Part shown: positions 9,101 to 16,952 of the stretch, in pieces
Layout of the letters: the number at the start of each line of letters is the position of its first letter
Position numbering within the stretch: position 1 is the stretch's first letter
Source: CAZFDE01 sp964517795
Lineage (GTDB): Bacteria > Planctomycetota > Phycisphaerae > Sedimentisphaerales > Anaerobacaceae
Assembly: GCA_964517795.1 (NCBI GenBank)
Contig: CAZFDE010000029.1
Coordinates: 1 to 32,549, forward strand
Length of the DNA stretch: 32,549 nt
Direction of reading: 5' to 3'
The notes under the pieces: generated by a model
What the model was told of the DNA's origin: nothing
Seen by the model: the letters and a program-made list of their open reading frames with translations, nothing else
Databases searched by the model: none
Program-made: the position numbers and the translations under genes

Positions 9101-9164
9101 GAAACTGCTTATCAATAATTTTCCAGGGGTGCACGCCAAATAATCGTTCCGAACCTAATTGCAT
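6126..9164 (-). CDS. GH65 disaccharide phosphorylase fused to beta-phosphoglucomutase
   Basis: A cytoplasmic two-domain enzyme of 1012 residues. Residues 1-790 are a glycoside hydrolase family 65 inverting phosphorylase of the maltose/kojibiose/nigerose/trehalose group. It has an N-terminal beta-sandwich, then a catalytic barrel with WGRAFWDSE (376-384), the general acid E509 in IGPDEW and the phosphate-site HGSS (655-658). Residues 797-1012 are a HAD beta-phosphoglucomutase: DLDGV (D805 nucleophile, D807 acid/base), SAS (910-912), RPKPDP (K941) and VIEDAFAG (E965, D966). GH65 releases beta-glucose 1-phosphate and betaPGM converts it to glucose 6-phosphate, so the fusion couples consecutive steps. 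The particular alpha-glucoside is not readable. No signal peptide is seen. GGAG lies about 10 nt before ATG 9164, and the gap to the next gene is 44 bp. Confidence 0.92.
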   Translation of the reverse strand: MQLGSERLFGVHPWKIIDKQFRPQKNEVAEAIFSLANEYMGTRGNFEEGVSDHTLEGCYLGGIFVKEKNVYPWKRKAFPTFSNYMVHTTNWLRIRVEVDGETFTMDQSEFSDYYRELDMQQGVLTRRLIFKAQSGAETELQWQRFVSHSDKHIAAVRLKIKAINHEKEIKVTLLLDSERENRDCATSIQHCRVFNKKAGADETYLLMKVDTTGQYYIHQMRIDTHDVPKQNEEHINDERLVGYRFSFTPEKGKDYCIDKIVSAWTSRDAGCIYGLVAKDDETYSLDTAREKEITDFLITESQSHFLQTAKKSYDQLLGEHTEKVRHLWDNFDIEIDGDDTGQQGIRFCIFQMLCTYIGNDPYLNINPKGFTGEHYWGRAFWDSESYCLPFYLFSNHNAAKNLVQYRYHTLKGAVDRAKDFGCGGAMYPMTTIDGTEDCNYWQYSFCEIHITSAVAYAIYLYDHIVNDKDYLYSKGIEVLVEVARYWATRSCFVPHRKGYAINRVIGPDEWQQFVNNNYYTNYTAKWAIKYAIDVLDAMKASAKTLYDQILAKAGLNDDELKSWQKVADDMILEYDEQMDVYVQDDMLFSMDPIAREQLDRERDIPVEAKWTIDQYFKVQLLKQPDILLMMFLFRDRFSLHEKKQNYRFYEQRTAHGSSLSPCIHSILASEIGRHNQAYDYYLWSARLDLDNCNNNTHEGLHTSSMAGTWLNIVCGFGGMVYTSDMPQFSPTIPDAWKKYSFKLLYGNSVIKLTVDRKAVTYQLVSGEPLAAKLYGSDIIFEFEPKTAVLADEFLNRPKLKAVIFDLDGVIVDTARLHYKAWKTISDAEGIYFDEKINERLKGVSRMDSLNIIMENANRAYSTGELEQLAEQKNNLYVQMLDDLTHADILDGIDDFIGQLREKGLKLALYSASKNTDKIVDHVGVRDWFDVVVTGNDVTRPKPDPQGLMLISEKLGIAPADCVVIEDAFAGLEAAGRAGMKAFGIGDKTLLYNSDYCLPQTNYLRLEKLLALY

Positions 9165-9182
9165 ATAACAACAACTCCAAAA

Positions 9183-10205
9183 TCAGGGTTTCAATATCGT
9201 ATTGATCAACGCAAAATAATTCTCGTGCGGCACATATTCGGGGACACTGTTTCCGGTGCCGAGGGCATAGCCGCCGCGCTCGGCGGTTCGCTCGAGCATT
9301 TTCTGACTGCGCTGGCGAATCTCCTGCGGGCTGCGCCGACAGACAAAATCCAGGTCGATCCCGCCCAGGATCGCGATGCGGCAGCCCCACCGCTCATACG
9401 CATCTTCGACCGGCAGGATCGTGTCCTCATACGAATGCTTGGCATCGTATCGGATCTCGTCAACCACATCGTCCATGACGTTTTCCAGTTGACCGCAGGA
9501 ATGCAGAATCGCCGGTCGGCCGCTGTTGTGAATCGTTTCGACGATTTTTTTATGCCAGCCAAAAACATATTTTCGCATGTCTGCCGGCGAGAGCATCGTC
9601 TGGGTCTTATAGCCCCAGTCATCATTGGCGATCATCGCCCCGACCGTCTCATATTGACCGCATATTTCGTAATAGCGAATCAGAATCTGCCCGACGTTGG
9701 CGAAAAGATCCTCAACTAATGCCGGATCATCGACCAGCATCATGCACAGCCGCTCGTAACCAACCAGCGAAATAACATTTTCCAGTATCCCGCCCGGACC
9801 AAAAACAATAAGCTTCATGCCATCAGGTAACCAATTGGCGGCCTTGTCCAGCCGCGAATAATCCTGGCTGTCCGGATCGGGCCAATCGTAGCTGTTAAAA
9901 CTGTCCCGGTCGGTGATCGCATGACCGGCATTCAGTGAGATGGTTTCCTTCATTTCAATCTCACCGATATTGAAACTCATCGTACAGCCATGACATGTCG
10001 CATAATCATATCCCGCATTTTTGAACGCTTCGATAATCAGCGGATTGAGATCGCCGAATTGCCACTCAGGATACTGCTTAGATAGTTCTTCGCCGGCCAG
10101 TTTTCTGTAAAGTGGTTCGTTGAGGAAAAATTCGAACAGTGTCGGCCGATCGGGCCTTTGGCGGTTCAACACCTTTAACAGATTCTCAAATTGCGGTTCT
10201 CTCAT
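9183..10205 (-). CDS. Uroporphyrinogen-decarboxylase-family (URO-D-like) protein 1
   Basis: The protein has 340 residues and is homologous to the URO-D/MtaA/CmuA fold, but it is not the haem enzyme HemE. It shows the late-barrel ILHSCGQ segment, which corresponds to the His-x-Cys zinc ligands of the MtaA/MtbA/CmuA methyltransferases. It ends with a GTGNSVPEYVP segment where those enzymes usually carry a third zinc Cys and HemE has its own conserved loop; here Asn occupies that position. Methyl transfer from O-methyl groups or corrinoids is one possibility, but the activity is unknown. The ATG overlaps the stop of the upstream sulfatase gene as ATGA (10202-10205), pointing to translational coupling. 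AAAGGG precedes the start. No signal peptide is visible, so it is probably cytoplasmic. Confidence 0.85.
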   Translation of the reverse strand: MREPQFENLLKVLNRQRPDRPTLFEFFLNEPLYRKLAGEELSKQYPEWQFGDLNPLIIEAFKNAGYDYATCHGCTMSFNIGEIEMKETISLNAGHAITDRDSFNSYDWPDPDSQDYSRLDKAANWLPDGMKLIVFGPGGILENVISLVGYERLCMMLVDDPALVEDLFANVGQILIRYYEICGQYETVGAMIANDDWGYKTQTMLSPADMRKYVFGWHKKIVETIHNSGRPAILHSCGQLENVMDDVVDEIRYDAKHSYEDTILPVEDAYERWGCRIAILGGIDLDFVCRRSPQEIRQRSQKMLERTAERGGYALGTGNSVPEYVPHENYFALINTILKP

Positions 10206-11680
10206 ATTGTCCCTTTATCCTGCAAAACACCGTGCGGCCGGACTTCGCTTCCTTCGATCTTCAGCGCCGAATCGCCCAGTTCGGTTCGCATCTGTTTGAT
10301 ATACCCCATCAGTCGCTTGACAACTTTCGGATGCTTATCTGCGACATTGCTTGTTTCCGCCGGATCGGTCTTTAGATCGAACAGGGCCAGGGCGATCGTT
10401 TTCTTTTCATTTTTTCCGTACATCCCGTTTTTACCCGGCACTTTGACCGCATTATAGTCATGCGGCACGTGCAGTTTCCATCGGCCGCTGCGAACGGCTT
10501 GCAATTCTTCATGGTGATAAAAGAAAATGGCCTCATGCGGGCTTTTAGCGTCCGCCTTACCTTTAATCAATCCGGTGATATCCTTGCCGTCAATCTTCTT
10601 TTTCGGCATGGGTACATCGGCCATTGTCGCAATCGTCGGCAATAGATCCATCGAAACCAGCGGCTCATCGCAGACACGTCCCGCGGGAATTGTTCCGGGC
10701 ATGTGCATCAGGCACGGAATTCGTTGACCGCCCTCGAAGGTGGTATCTTTGCCTTCTCGCAGATTTCCTGCCGATCCGGCGTGTTTACCCATCACCAGCC
10801 ACGGGCCGTTATCGGAGATGAAAATGACCAGCGTTTTTTTGTCAATTTTTAATTTCTTAAGTGTTTTTAGGATCTGGCCAACCGACCAGTCGATTTCCAT
10901 GATCACATCGCCATAGAGGCCGAGTTTGGATTTGCCCCGAAATTTATCCGAGACTGCCAATGGCACGTGCGGCATCGCATGGGCCAGATACAGGAAAAAG
11001 GGCTTGTCCTTATTGTCGCGAATAAACTCAAGACTTTTCTCAGTGTAGAAAGTCGTTAGCTTATCCTGGTCCGGGTCCTCTTCGATCTTTTCTTCATTAT
11101 GCATCAGCGACAGCGGGGGCCACGTCTCGATGATCTCGGCCCACTGCGGATAGATTTTGGCGGACTCGGGCTTCATATCGTTACTGTACGGCAGACCCCA
11201 GAACTCGTCGAAGCCCTGATTGGTTGGCAGAAACGGCTTTTCATGTCCGAGGTGCCACTTGCCGATACACATCGTCGCATATCCTTTGGGCTTGAGGATC
11301 TCGGCAATGGTCTGCTCATCGGGATTAAGACCATAGGTATAGGTCGCGTTGACATTGCGGCCCATCTGAACCCGCTGTGGATAGCAGCCGGTCAGCAGGG
11401 CTGCCCGCGACGGCGTACACAGCGGCGCCCCCACATAAAAATCGGTAAACAGCGTACCGAATTTTGCCATCCGGTCAATATTCGGCGTCTCAAAACCCTT
11501 TGCCCCATAACAGCCCAGATCGCCGTAGCCCTGATCATCGGTCAGGATCACAATAAAATTCGGCTGCTGCAATTGGGCATTTTTCCCGCACGAACAGATG
11601 CCGCTGCAGCCACCGAGGGTCAGGCCCAAGACAGAGAGGCCCGCCTGCTGAATAAATCCTCTTCGATTCACGTTTTTCAT
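10202..11680 (-). CDS. Exported type I sulfatase, Tat lipoprotein
   Basis: A formylglycine-dependent sulfatase of 492 residues. The N-terminus carries a twin-arginine signal (NRRGFIQQAG) and a lipobox ending at Cys25 (TLGGCS), so it should be exported folded and lipid-anchored. Calcium-site DDQGYGD is at 48-54. The signature CTPSR places Cys88 as the residue converted to formylglycine by a maturase, which is not encoded in the window. HGxGK-type residues appear as GKWHLGH, and the second metal motif as ISDNGP. The substrate would be a sulfate ester on a polysaccharide; family S1 subclass is not resolvable by eye. The start ATG 11680 has GGAG seven nucleotides upstream, and that site overlaps the preceding gene's stop (gap 4 bp). 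Confidence 0.93.
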   Translation of the reverse strand: MKNVNRRGFIQQAGLSVLGLTLGGCSGICSCGKNAQLQQPNFIVILTDDQGYGDLGCYGAKGFETPNIDRMAKFGTLFTDFYVGAPLCTPSRAALLTGCYPQRVQMGRNVNATYTYGLNPDEQTIAEILKPKGYATMCIGKWHLGHEKPFLPTNQGFDEFWGLPYSNDMKPESAKIYPQWAEIIETWPPLSLMHNEEKIEEDPDQDKLTTFYTEKSLEFIRDNKDKPFFLYLAHAMPHVPLAVSDKFRGKSKLGLYGDVIMEIDWSVGQILKTLKKLKIDKKTLVIFISDNGPWLVMGKHAGSAGNLREGKDTTFEGGQRIPCLMHMPGTIPAGRVCDEPLVSMDLLPTIATMADVPMPKKKIDGKDITGLIKGKADAKSPHEAIFFYHHEELQAVRSGRWKLHVPHDYNAVKVPGKNGMYGKNEKKTIALALFDLKTDPAETSNVADKHPKVVKRLMGYIKQMRTELGDSALKIEGSEVRPHGVLQDKGTI

Positions 11681-11684
11681 AATG

Positions 11685-13862
11685 TTACTCCGCTACAATG
11701 GGCATCGGCGGTGCATCGATGGTATTGTCCGTCATGGCCGCCGCATCAATGGATACACCGCCGTAATCGGCCCGGATCCGCTTGATATACAACGGGGCCG
11801 TGCAATAAAAGCTGATCAGATTGCCCTCGCAGCCGCGATCGGGCATTTGTTCGACATGCAGCTTCATATACTGATCGAAGATCAACAGCACTTCGTTACA
11901 GATATCGACGATTTGCCGCTTTTCATCGGCACCGAGGTCTTCGGGTTGCTTGCCCCTCATGATCGGCACCAGATCGGTCGCCCGCTCGAATGCCCTGAAA
12001 TACAATATCGTGCAGCGGATCCGGTTATCCAAAAACGCCAGATAGTGCTTCGCCTGCGGACAAGCCGTTTGTTTGGCACACTCGCCTAATTCGGCCAGAG
12101 CCTGTTCGTATGCATGGCGTGCTTTCTGCTGGCGTTCTTTGGGCCGATTATATAACAACATCTCGTCGGTTCCCCAGCACGGCAGAAAACAAAAACCGAT
12201 ACACAGATCATCGACATGTTCTTCATTGATCTGATCGACCGTTTTGACGGCTTGGATAAAATGTTCCACGCCGCCGATTCCCATATCCGCCGCATATTGA
12301 TGATAAAATGCGTTCGGCTCGATCGGCCCCATCAGCGTTGCCAAGGCCGCATATCGCGCGGTCACCTGCGACTCGGCATTTCGCCAGTGAATAAAGCTCA
12401 TCCCGTATAATGCATCGTCCTCTAAAGCCTTGAACGCATCGGACAGGCCCTGATAAATACCGTGCACACTGTTTTGGAGTTGATACATATTACCGTCGAA
12501 CTCCAGCCACTGGATAATCATCAGTCGCTTCAGTTCCTCGGCCGTCAGGTTCGCATTGCGCAGATATTTATAATCGCGATTGGCCCCGTGGCCGGGCAGA
12601 ATCGTCAGTGGAATATCTTCAGGAACAGTTTGCTCAAAAAGGTTAAACAATGTTTCGTGATAGGCAGGCACAGAGCAGTACGCCCCGACACAAATCTGCG
12701 GCCGGTCAGCTCGGTCCTGCCACAATTTATGGACCGCCTGAACCGCCTTGATGTTATGCCCCACCTGGCCGAGCAGCTCGTACAGGCTGTTTTGCTTTTC
12801 CTTAAATAACAATGACAGACCGGTCTGTTCGATGATCGCATCGTCAAAATGTTCCTCGGCTTTGAGCCGAAGCTCGTTGGGGCTATAGGGTTTTCGCCAA
12901 TTACCTAATTCCAGTGTGATTATTTCCAGATGATCCAACTGCGGATAGGTATCCGCGATCGCCTCGCAGCGGGCAATGGTTTCATTCACATCGGTGTCCA
13001 TCCTGTCCGGCTCGAATGACATCTGGACCGTCAACCCGCAGCGTTTGGCCTCGTCCATCAGACCGCTCATCCAGTTGATTGCATGTTTGCTTTTGAGTTC
13101 GGGGATATCGTAATACGGCTCAATCGCCGGAATGCAGAAGGTCTTTTCGTTTCGGATATTGTCCTTGAAGAACGGGTCATCGGGAATATCGTGCCGCTGG
13201 CCATAGAAAAAATTACCCGCTAATTCTTTGGTGTTTCCGTGCTCAAACGCATACCACTGCAAGCGGTAGGAATGAAAGCTGAACAAGTTAAACCGCATCC
13301 GGGCGAGATTCCGGATATATTCGCGGACCTCGCGCAGCGGATAGCCGGAAATATCCATCGTAAAATTCACATATGGCCGCGGGCCGCGAAGCTGAACGGC
13401 CGGGCGGATCGTCTCATTATAACCGATCAAGTCGTCAAGATTGATTTGATCCGGTACCATCGGCCCGGTCAACTGGAACCGATACCCCAACTTCTCCAGC
13501 ATTGTAAACACCGCGTGGGCGACGCAGGTCGGGTCATGACCGGTCAGATGAACAGTATAGCTGTCGCCGCGATCTTCACATTCCACCGCAAACACATACG
13601 GCGGCAGATTCGCATCCACTTCCAGCGCAAAATGCCAATGGCCCTGTTTGGCCCCGCTCGTCTCCATCACGAAAGGGCCATCGGGTTTATGAACAAAATA
13701 CATCAATTCGCTCTTGGCAAAGGTGAAAACCGGATCCACCCCCTTGGAACTGACCGTAGCAATACCGGCAATTTTTTCCTGACTGAGATCCCTATTTTGG
13801 CAGCCCAAAACCAGCGATAAACAAACCAAACCTAAAACGAGTCCCATATTTCTTGCCTGCAT
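11685..13862 (-). CDS. Lipoprotein with GH67/GH20-like N-domain and TIM barrel, activity unknown
   Basis: The protein has 725 residues. A lipoprotein signal ends at Cys21 (CLSLVLGC). Residues of about 30-145 look like the small alpha/beta domain that precedes the barrel in GH20, GH67 and GH84 enzymes (AVFTMLEKLGYRF near its end). After RGPRPYVNFTMD a (beta/alpha)8-type region carries acidic positions in strands (for example FEPDRMDTD), and an alpha-helical C-terminal half follows. I cannot assign a CAZy family, and a glycosidase role is inferred from fold hints and operon context. The start is ATG 13862, set by AGGAG seven nucleotides upstream. A longer open frame running through the N gap is an artefact. 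The gap from the URO-D-like stop is 17 bp. Confidence 0.8.
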   Translation of the reverse strand: MQARNMGLVLGLVCLSLVLGCQNRDLSQEKIAGIATVSSKGVDPVFTFAKSELMYFVHKPDGPFVMETSGAKQGHWHFALEVDANLPPYVFAVECEDRGDSYTVHLTGHDPTCVAHAVFTMLEKLGYRFQLTGPMVPDQINLDDLIGYNETIRPAVQLRGPRPYVNFTMDISGYPLREVREYIRNLARMRFNLFSFHSYRLQWYAFEHGNTKELAGNFFYGQRHDIPDDPFFKDNIRNEKTFCIPAIEPYYDIPELKSKHAINWMSGLMDEAKRCGLTVQMSFEPDRMDTDVNETIARCEAIADTYPQLDHLEIITLELGNWRKPYSPNELRLKAEEHFDDAIIEQTGLSLLFKEKQNSLYELLGQVGHNIKAVQAVHKLWQDRADRPQICVGAYCSVPAYHETLFNLFEQTVPEDIPLTILPGHGANRDYKYLRNANLTAEELKRLMIIQWLEFDGNMYQLQNSVHGIYQGLSDAFKALEDDALYGMSFIHWRNAESQVTARYAALATLMGPIEPNAFYHQYAADMGIGGVEHFIQAVKTVDQINEEHVDDLCIGFCFLPCWGTDEMLLYNRPKERQQKARHAYEQALAELGECAKQTACPQAKHYLAFLDNRIRCTILYFRAFERATDLVPIMRGKQPEDLGADEKRQIVDICNEVLLIFDQYMKLHVEQMPDRGCEGNLISFYCTAPLYIKRIRADYGGVSIDAAAMTDNTIDAPPMPIVAE

Positions 13863-13879
13863 CTTTGAATCTCCTATTC

Positions 13880-15159
13880 TTATACCGGCACATGGTGCCT
13901 TTCTAATAATTCCATCGCCGGCTTTTCCTGCGAGATATCGCCGCTGAGAATAAACGCAAATCCCTTCAGCGAACCGAGCTGCCTGTGTATCACATCCGGC
14001 AGTTTCAGGCAGTCGCCTTCGTACTGCACATCGAAAATATGGTTGAGCTTGCCGGCATCCTGAATTTTCCGGTAAACCTGCGGCCANNNNNNNNNNNNNN
14101 NNNNNNNNNNNNNNNNNNNNNNNNNNNNNNNNNNNNNNNNNNNNNNNNNNNNNNNNNNNNNNNNNNNNNNNNNNNNNNNNNNNNNNCGAAAATATGGTTG
14201 AGCTTGCCGGCATCCTGAATTTTCCGGTAAACCTGCGGCCAGTAGCCCACATCCGGCTGGCCGGCGCCTGGTACCCATTCGACACCCTTTAAATTGGGGT
14301 TCGCCAATAGCGTATCGAGATGGGCCAGTTGACCAGTCCCGTCCAGATGATAAATCGAATTCGGCAGCTTTTGGATACTGTCTTTGATCTCGGGATACAC
14401 AAACGTATTGAACAGATCGGGACTCAGCATATACGCAAAATCACACTGCAAAATATAATATGGCTTATCCGACCAGACACACGGCCATGTGATATAGCCG
14501 TTTTGCTCACAATCAATCACCTGGCAGAATTCGCCGTAGTATTTCATCCAGCAATCGTGGAGCTCGCCAATCAACCGCTGAACATGATCCGGGTGATCGT
14601 ACATATCGTACATTAACTGCTCGGGCCCGCGAAATGATGAGAGAATATCCACCGGCCCGCCCATATCCGTCAAAACGACTCCCACCGAACCGCCCCAGCG
14701 ATTGACCGCGGCCTCTTTAATGTCCCGAATCCGCTTAAACCACTGATTGTTGGGATCGAACGAAAATTGCATCTGTTCGATCGGCGCCCGGCTGTCATGA
14801 TCGTACCAGACCGACTCAGCCGAGCGCTTTAATTCCAATCCGAGAAACGCTGCCAGCACACCCGGTCCGAAATTCGGCCAGACCAGGGGATACGCATCGC
14901 CGAGAAACCGGGTGTTACCCAGATAATACGCCCACCGTTCGATAATATCCTCGGCCTTAACCTCAAAATCGAACAATTCGGGCTGATTACTGGCGAAGAA
15001 ATTCCAGTAATCGTATTGCGGCAGCTTCGGCTTAGGGCCAGTCAGATCGGACGGCCTTAAACGAATTTGAATGATGGGCCGATTTAACTCACCGGCCCAC
15101 CATCGCTTCGAATCTTCTTTGATCTGTTCGTACTTCTGCGGTTCAAAATCAATGGCCAT
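13880..15159 (-). CDS. URO-D-like protein 2, frame broken by assembly gap
   Basis: As printed the gene is interrupted by 100 Ns and a duplicated 55-bp flank. Removing one copy plus the Ns (155 bp) joins the frames exactly through GKLNHIF into DVQYEGD, giving 374 residues ending in ERHHVPV at 13880. The protein belongs to the URO-D-like superfamily (start MAIDFEPQ, late-barrel IYHLDGTGQL, then GVEWVPGAGQPDVGYWPQVY). The zinc-type His-x-Cys of its operon partner at 9183-10205 is HLDG here, so metal binding of that kind is not expected. The start is ATG 15159, with TGGAG six nucleotides upstream; an in-frame TTG at 15171 and an ATG at 15165 are poorer. It is probably cytoplasmic and its function is unknown. 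Confidence 0.82.
14032..14241. other. Assembly gap with duplicated 55-bp flanks
   Basis: 100 Ns (14087-14186) sit between two identical 55-bp sequences, 14032-14086 and 14187-14241, each running from CGAAAATATGG to CTGCGGCCA. This is what a scaffolder leaves when two contigs overlap by one k-mer but are not merged. The true sequence probably lacks both the Ns and one copy. Confidence 0.93.
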
Positions 15160-15183
15160 GAACATCTCCAAAATTGATAAGTC

Positions 15184-16923
15184 CTACTTCAATGCGATCA
15201 CAATGTCGCGGTAGCCGAAATCCTCGTTGCCGTAATACATCTTCGCCGGTTCCTTTTGGGCCGGCGGCTGGATATCCATTTGCATTTTCCCTTCACTCAA
15301 CTTGACATTTTCAAAAACAATCGAATCCGAACTCGGATCAACATCGCCTTTGAGCACGTATTGGCCGAACCGAAGTGAGAATTGCCCGCCCTTTTTGAAC
15401 AGATTGTGCTCAATATCGGTGATCGTAATCCGGTACGGGCCTTCATTAACAACCTTAATCGGCCAGCCGGTCGAATGACGATGGTGAATATTAAATCGAA
15501 TTGTTTCCTGTTTGGGCGAACCGATCGTTGTGCGGCCCGGCATAAACGGATCGTTTTTCGTCACATCCTTATACCAGTCTTCGTAAATACCCCGCAATTC
15601 CTTGACGATCTTTGGATTTTGCTCAGCAATATTGTTTTGCTCGGCCGGATCGGTCTTGAGATCGTACAATGCTTCGCCATTGATCAGCTTATAGCGCTTT
15701 TGCCGCACGCAGGAATTGATCCACATCCGCGGTTTCTCCACCCGGTCGGACTGGATAATGATCGAGCGGTCCGGCAGCGTCTTCGTTGTGCCGGTCAATA
15801 CATCGGCGATACTGATCCCGTCGATATCCAGATCGCTCGGCATCTTCAAACCACAGAAGGCCATGATCGTCGGCAGCATATCGATATGCGCACACAATTC
15901 ATCCACATCGCGACCGGCTTCGATCTTGCCGGGCCAACGAACAAAACACGGCACATTGATCCCGCCCTCATAGACGGTGGTCTTGCCGCCGCGCAGGCCG
16001 CAATTGTATCGAACGCCCATCTTCTTTCGCTGACAGGCCAGGATCTCCGGATTGCTTTTCAAATCCGCACAATACAACAGCGGCCCGTTATCCGAGAAGA
16101 AAATTACAATCGTATCATCTTCGAGCCCCTCGTTCTTGAGCGTCTTGAGCAGTTTGCCGATATTCTCGTCGAGCTTGGCGACCATGCCGTACACATCCTT
16201 GTCACCCTGGGTCAGATTCGGCGCATCGGCATACGGCTCGACGTATTCCGGCGCCACCTGCGGGTCTTTGCCGTCGTGCGGCAGAAACGACATCACACAC
16301 AGCAGAAACGGCCTTTTTTTATTTTGCTTTATAAAATCAATCGCATGATCGGTAAATATATCGTCGAAAAATCCATTCATGCGGACGAGTGTCCCGTTAT
16401 GATTCATTTGAGGATCGAACCGCTCGCCCAATGAATCCGCATACAGCAGCGTCTCGTCGAAGCCTTTATCGTCCGGCCGCATCGGGATATTCTCACCCAA
16501 ATGCCACTTGCCGAAAAGCCCCGTCGCATAACCATTATCCTTCAACAGTTGAGCGAAGGTAACCTCGTCGGTATGGATCCCAAGCCGGCCCATCCACGTA
16601 TCCCACACACCGGTGCGGTAATTATAGCGGCCGGTCATCAGCGAAGCACGCGTCGGCGCACACAGCGGCGAAACAATATAGTTGGTCAGCCGCGTACTCT
16701 GGCTAAAAAGTGTGTCGAGATTCGGCGTCTTAAGGATCGGATTGTCATAGCAGCTCATATCACCATACGCCTGGTCGTCCGAGACGATCATCACAATATT
16801 CGGCCTTTTGGTTCTGCCTGTGTTTTGCTGCTGCTGACAACCGGCCAGCAGCGATGCCGCCCCAAAAGAGGCCGCCGCAGAAAACGACTGCTTCAAAAAC
16901 ACTCTTCGTGATAATTCAGCCAT
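15184..16923 (-). CDS. Exported type I sulfatase with CAPTR signature, Tat lipoprotein
   Basis: A sulfatase of 579 residues. SRRVFLKQSF is a twin-arginine signal and LLAGC places the lipidated Cys at 29. Metal-site residues are in SDDQAYGD (about 48-55). The maturation motif is CAPTR, with Cys88 as the formylglycine precursor; Thr replaces the Ser of the canonical CxPSR, a variant seen in many bacterial sulfatases. GKWHLGE and FFSDNGP follow. About 110 residues after the sulfatase core (from near DPFMPGRTT) form an extra beta-rich tail that may bind or position the glycan. GAAAGGAG precedes ATG 16923. It shares the fold with the sulfatase at 10202-11680 but is clearly divergent, so the two probably remove different sulfate groups. 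Confidence 0.92.
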   Translation of the reverse strand: MAELSRRVFLKQSFSAAASFGAASLLAGCQQQQNTGRTKRPNIVMIVSDDQAYGDMSCYDNPILKTPNLDTLFSQSTRLTNYIVSPLCAPTRASLMTGRYNYRTGVWDTWMGRLGIHTDEVTFAQLLKDNGYATGLFGKWHLGENIPMRPDDKGFDETLLYADSLGERFDPQMNHNGTLVRMNGFFDDIFTDHAIDFIKQNKKRPFLLCVMSFLPHDGKDPQVAPEYVEPYADAPNLTQGDKDVYGMVAKLDENIGKLLKTLKNEGLEDDTIVIFFSDNGPLLYCADLKSNPEILACQRKKMGVRYNCGLRGGKTTVYEGGINVPCFVRWPGKIEAGRDVDELCAHIDMLPTIMAFCGLKMPSDLDIDGISIADVLTGTTKTLPDRSIIIQSDRVEKPRMWINSCVRQKRYKLINGEALYDLKTDPAEQNNIAEQNPKIVKELRGIYEDWYKDVTKNDPFMPGRTTIGSPKQETIRFNIHHRHSTGWPIKVVNEGPYRITITDIEHNLFKKGGQFSLRFGQYVLKGDVDPSSDSIVFENVKLSEGKMQMDIQPPAQKEPAKMYYGNEDFGYRDIVIALK

Positions 16924-16952
16924 GGGTATCTCCTTTCAATGAGTCCGTTGCT

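Noticed and set aside
9183..10205. HemE (haem biosynthesis) for the URO-D-like genes
   Set aside because: Context is glycan degradation and the late-barrel HSCG segment resembles the MtaA/CmuA branch rather than HemE.
11685..14285. Single long frame running through the N gap into the TIM-barrel lipoprotein
   Set aside because: It depends on the artificial duplicated flank; the lipoprotein has its own ribosome binding site and signal peptide at 13862.
15382..16434. 350-codon plus-strand frame
   Set aside because: Antisense to the CAPTR sulfatase; no family resemblance or ribosome binding site.
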